Below, piece by piece: positions 11,783 to 14,599 of a stretch of 14,599 nt of DNA. The stretch's first letter is position 1. The number at the start of each line of letters is the position of its first letter. The notes below the pieces were generated by a model, which worked only from the letters and a program-made list of their open reading frames with translations, was not told where the DNA came from and ran no database searches. Position numbers and translations under genes: made by a program. This DNA is from Oxalobacteraceae bacterium (GTDB taxonomy: Bacteria > Pseudomonadota > Gammaproteobacteria > Burkholderiales > Burkholderiaceae_D): contig JAIXQV010000129.1 in the NCBI GenBank assembly GCA_027485535.1, positions 1-14,599 of the forward strand, in the 5' to 3' direction.

Positions 11783-12715
11783 ATGACACAGCCGGAAAAA
11801 CGCAAACGCGTGCCGGTGCATGGCGTTCTCCTACTCGACAAGCCTGTGGGCATGAGTAGTACTCAGGCACTTGCAAAAGCAAAATGGCTGCTGAATGCGC
11901 AGAAGGCGGGTCACACCGGTACGCTCGATCCCTTTGCCACCGGTTTGCTGCCGTTGTGCTTTGGTGAGGCGACCAAGTTCGCGCAGGATCTGCTTGATGC
12001 CGACAAGACCTATGAGACGGTGGTCCATCTCGGCATTACGACCAGTACCGGCGATACCGAAGGCGAAGTGCTGGAGCGCAGGCCAGTCGATGTCACGCTC
12101 ACGCAGATCGAATCCGTCCTGGAGAAATTTCGCGGCCCGATCAGTCAGGTGCCGCCGATGCATTCGGCATTGAAGCGCGACGGTAAGCCACTCTACGAAT
12201 ATGCTCGTGCCGGCATTACGCTAGAACGCGAAGCGCGCAGTGTCACCATCCACAAACTCGAACTGCTGGCTTACGACGCGCCAATGCTGCGGCTTCGTGT
12301 CGCTTGCAGCAAGGGAACCTACATTCGTGTACTCGGAGAGGATATCGGCGCTGCGTTAGTTTGCGGCGCCCACTTGTCCGCACTGCGTCGAGTAGAGATC
12401 GGTGCGCTGGATATTTCGAGTGCGCTGACCCTCGATCAGCTTGCTGAGCACCCCGCCGCTGAGCGAAATAGCTGCCTGCAGCCGGTTGACAGTTTGCTAT
12501 CAAGCTTCCCGGCACTGGTATTGGACGATGTTCTGGCGAACCGATTTCGGCAGGGGCAGCGAATCTCGCTCGACCGCGCTGGCGTGGCTGCACCCTGTGA
12601 ATCGGGTCGGGTTCGTGTCTACCAAGCACCGCACCGTCTGCTCGGTACGGCGCTGCTCACGGATGGCGATATTGTGGCGCCCGAGCGTTTACTGGCGGAT
12701 ATTGCAAGCCATTGA
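11783..12715 (+). CDS. truB: tRNA pseudouridine(55) synthase
   Basis: Converts U55 in the T-arm of tRNAs to pseudouridine. The 310-residue protein is near E. coli TruB (314). It shows GVLLLDKPVGMSS at the start, the catalytic AGHTGTLDPFATGLL motif with Asp49, then DKTY, PPMHSALKRDGKPLYEYAR and SKGTYIRVLGEDIG. The C-terminal part has a PUA-like region with GQRISL. I chose ATG 11783 (MTQPEKRKR); an open frame extends 54 bases upstream into rbfA but the extra residues are not family-like. No Shine-Dalgarno is seen. It ends the rimP operon; a perfect palindrome TTGAAATTTCAA spans its stop codon (12712-12723), without a T-tract. Confidence 0.95.
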   Translation: MTQPEKRKRVPVHGVLLLDKPVGMSSTQALAKAKWLLNAQKAGHTGTLDPFATGLLPLCFGEATKFAQDLLDADKTYETVVHLGITTSTGDTEGEVLERRPVDVTLTQIESVLEKFRGPISQVPPMHSALKRDGKPLYEYARAGITLEREARSVTIHKLELLAYDAPMLRLRVACSKGTYIRVLGEDIGAALVCGAHLSALRRVEIGALDISSALTLDQLAEHPAAERNSCLQPVDSLLSSFPALVLDDVLANRFRQGQRISLDRAGVAAPCESGRVRVYQAPHRLLGTALLTDGDIVAPERLLADIASH

Positions 12716-12729
12716 AATTTCAAGGAGTT

Positions 12730-12761
12730 TTGCCAGTCGCTAGTGCTTGGCGTGATAAAAT
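12730..12761 (+). promoter_or_regulatory. Probable sigma-70 promoter of typA
   Basis: TTGCCA (12730-12735; 5 of 6) is followed after 18 bases by GATAAAAT (12754-12761), which can be read as GATAAA or as TAAAAT with a longer spacer. It falls in the 85-base gap between truB and typA. The predicted leader is about 33 bases. Confidence 0.5.
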
Positions 12762-12800
12762 GCCGGGTTTCCCTTTTGCTGTTCACTACGCTCCCCACTC

Positions 12801-14599
12801 ATGACCACTGCTCAACGCGCACTGCGCAACATCGCCATCATTGCCCACGTCGATCACGGCAAAACCACGCTGGTTGATCAATTACTCCGGCAGTCCGGCA
12901 CCTTCCGTGAAAATCAGCAGGTAGACACCCGCGTGATGGACTCGAACGATCTCGAGAAAGAGCGCGGCATCACCATCCTCGCGAAAAACTGCGCGGTCGA
13001 ATACGAAGGCACCCACGTCAACATCGTCGATACCCCTGGCCACGCCGACTTTGGCGGTGAAGTCGAGCGGGTGCTGTCGATGGTCGACTCTGTGCTGCTG
13101 CTGGTGGATGCGGTTGAAGGCCCAATGCCGCAGACACGCTTCGTGACTCGTAAAGCGCTGGCTTTAGGCCTCAAGCCTATCGTCGTTGTGAACAAGATCG
13201 ACCGCCCGGGCGCACGTCCGGAATGGGTGATCAACGCCACCTTCGAACTATTTGACAAACTTGGCGCGACAGAAGAGCAGCTCGACTTCCCTGTCGTCTT
13301 TGCATCCGCGCTGAACGGCTACGCGAGTCTCGACTCGGAAGTGCGCGAAGGCGACATGAAGCCCCTGTTCGATGCCATCCTGAAGCACGTTCCCGTGCGT
13401 GATGATGACTACGACGGTCCTCTGCAGCTGCAAATATCGTCGCTCGATTATTCGTCCTATGTCGGCAAGATCGGCATCGGCCGCATCAGCCGTGGCCGTG
13501 TGAAGGCGCTGCAGGACGTGCTGATCCTGAATGGCCCGGACTCCACTCCGATCAAAGGCCGCATCAACCAGGTACTGAAATTCAAGGGCCTGGAGCGCGA
13601 AATCGTGCCAGAGGCGATGGCAGGCGACATCGTGCTGATCAATGGTATCGAAGACATCGGCATCGGATCGACCGTGTGCGCAGTCGACACGCCGGATGCG
13701 CTACCGATGCTCACCGTCGATGAGCCAACACTGACCATGAATTTCATGGTCAACACCTCACCACTCGCTGGTCGCGAAGGAAAATTCGTTACCAGCCGCC
13801 AGCTACGCGAGCGCCTCGAGCGTGAGCTAAAGGCGAACGTGGCCCTTCGCGTTGCACCGACAGATGACGATACGATTTTCGAAGTATCGGGTCGTGGCGA
13901 ATTGCACCTGACCATCCTGCTCGAGAACATGCGCCGCGAAGGCTTCGAGCTGGCCGTGTCGCGTCCGCGTGTGGTTTACAAGATGGTCGATGGCGTGCGT
14001 CACGAGCCGTTCGAGAACCTGACTGTCGACGTCGAAGAGGCGCATCAGGGCGGCGTCATGGAAGAGCTAGGCCGTCGCCGTGGTGACCTGCAGGACATGC
14101 AGCCAGACGGTAAGGGACGTGTGCGTCTCGAGTACCGCATTCCGGCGCGCGGACTGATCGGTTTCCAGGGCGAGTTCATGACACTCACGCGCGGTACCGG
14201 CCTGATGAGTCACGTGTTTGATGTATATGGCCCGGTGGATCCGAACAAAGGCGAACTCGCCGGTCGTCGTAACGGCGTGCTGATATCGCAGGATGACGGT
14301 GCTGCCGTTGCCTACGCATTGTGGAAGCTGCAAGATCGCGGTCGTATGTTCGTCAGCCACAATGACCCCGTGTACGAGGGTATGATCATCGGCATCCATT
14401 CGCGCGACAATGATCTGGTGGTTAATCCGATCAAGGGCAAGCAGCTGACCAACGTGCGTGCCTCGGGTACCGATGAAGCTGTTCGACTAGTGCCGCCGAT
14501 CGAACTGTCTCTGGAATATGCGGTTGAGTTCATCGAAGATGATGAGCTGGTTGAGATCACACCGAAAAGTATTCGTCTGCGCAAGCGCTTCCTGAAAGA
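12801..14599 (+). CDS. typA: Ribosome-associated GTPase TypA/BipA, partial (C-terminal end outside window)
   Basis: Translational GTPase that binds 70S ribosomes and supports 50S assembly and stress or low-temperature growth in relatives. About 599 residues are present (E. coli 607), so only a few codons are missing. G1 AHVDHGKT is at residues 15-22, the switch-I motif EKERGITI follows, G3 DTPGHADF starts at 77 and G4 NKID is at 131-134. Domain II and the EF-G-like domains III and V are intact (VSGRGELHLTILLENMRREGFEL; RIPARGLIGFQGEFMT). The TypA-specific C-terminal domain ends with EYAVEFIEDDELVEITP and the family-typical KSIRLRKRFL. No Shine-Dalgarno precedes ATG 12801. It is not tightly coupled to truB and probably has its own promoter. 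Confidence 0.96.
   Translation, partial: MTTAQRALRNIAIIAHVDHGKTTLVDQLLRQSGTFRENQQVDTRVMDSNDLEKERGITILAKNCAVEYEGTHVNIVDTPGHADFGGEVERVLSMVDSVLLLVDAVEGPMPQTRFVTRKALALGLKPIVVVNKIDRPGARPEWVINATFELFDKLGATEEQLDFPVVFASALNGYASLDSEVREGDMKPLFDAILKHVPVRDDDYDGPLQLQISSLDYSSYVGKIGIGRISRGRVKALQDVLILNGPDSTPIKGRINQVLKFKGLEREIVPEAMAGDIVLINGIEDIGIGSTVCAVDTPDALPMLTVDEPTLTMNFMVNTSPLAGREGKFVTSRQLRERLERELKANVALRVAPTDDDTIFEVSGRGELHLTILLENMRREGFELAVSRPRVVYKMVDGVRHEPFENLTVDVEEAHQGGVMEELGRRRGDLQDMQPDGKGRVRLEYRIPARGLIGFQGEFMTLTRGTGLMSHVFDVYGPVDPNKGELAGRRNGVLISQDDGAAVAYALWKLQDRGRMFVSHNDPVYEGMIIGIHSRDNDLVVNPIKGKQLTNVRASGTDEAVRLVPPIELSLEYAVEFIEDDELVEITPKSIRLRKRFLK

Overview
The window looks like a chromosomal housekeeping segment of a Betaproteobacterium. 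I infer this from protein style and gene order: a bpt-aat pair, scpB-rluB next to rimP-nusA-infB-rbfA-truB, and typA directly after truB. The genus cannot be named from the sequence. Both end genes are cut by the window: bpt at the left edge, and typA at the right edge a few codons short of its end.

Left part (1-3285). On the minus strand, aat and bpt encode the two N-degron aminoacyl-transferases, ten bases apart. Diverging from aat is an ammonium transporter gene (amt). Its upstream region has a full nitrogen-control layout: an NtrC-type palindrome, an IHF-like site and a GG-N10-GC sigma-54 promoter. A minus-strand Nudix hydrolase with an N-terminal zinc ribbon converges on amt across a long hairpin.

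Middle (3380-6161). An initiator tRNA-fMet gene has its own promoter and a strong intrinsic terminator. It is followed by a REP-like palindrome, a near-consensus sigma-70 promoter and a leader of about 216 bases ahead of scpB. rluB overlaps the end of scpB and carries long low-complexity tails containing in-frame tandem DNA repeats.

Right part (6191-14599). A promoter and a leader with a terminator-like hairpin (ten-T tract) precede rimP-nusA-infB-rbfA-truB, the conserved operon for ribosome maturation, transcription elongation, initiation and tRNA modification. A pair of inverted REP-type palindromes with compensating stem changes sits between infB and rbfA. typA follows from a probable promoter of its own.

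Functionally, most genes serve translation: initiator tRNA and IF2, RimP and RbfA for the 30S subunit, RluB for 23S rRNA, TruB for tRNA, and TypA/BipA as a ribosome-associated GTPase. I see no CRISPR array, prophage, insertion sequence or defence system. The interest lies in the regulatory and repeat elements between the genes, not in an unknown gene cluster.
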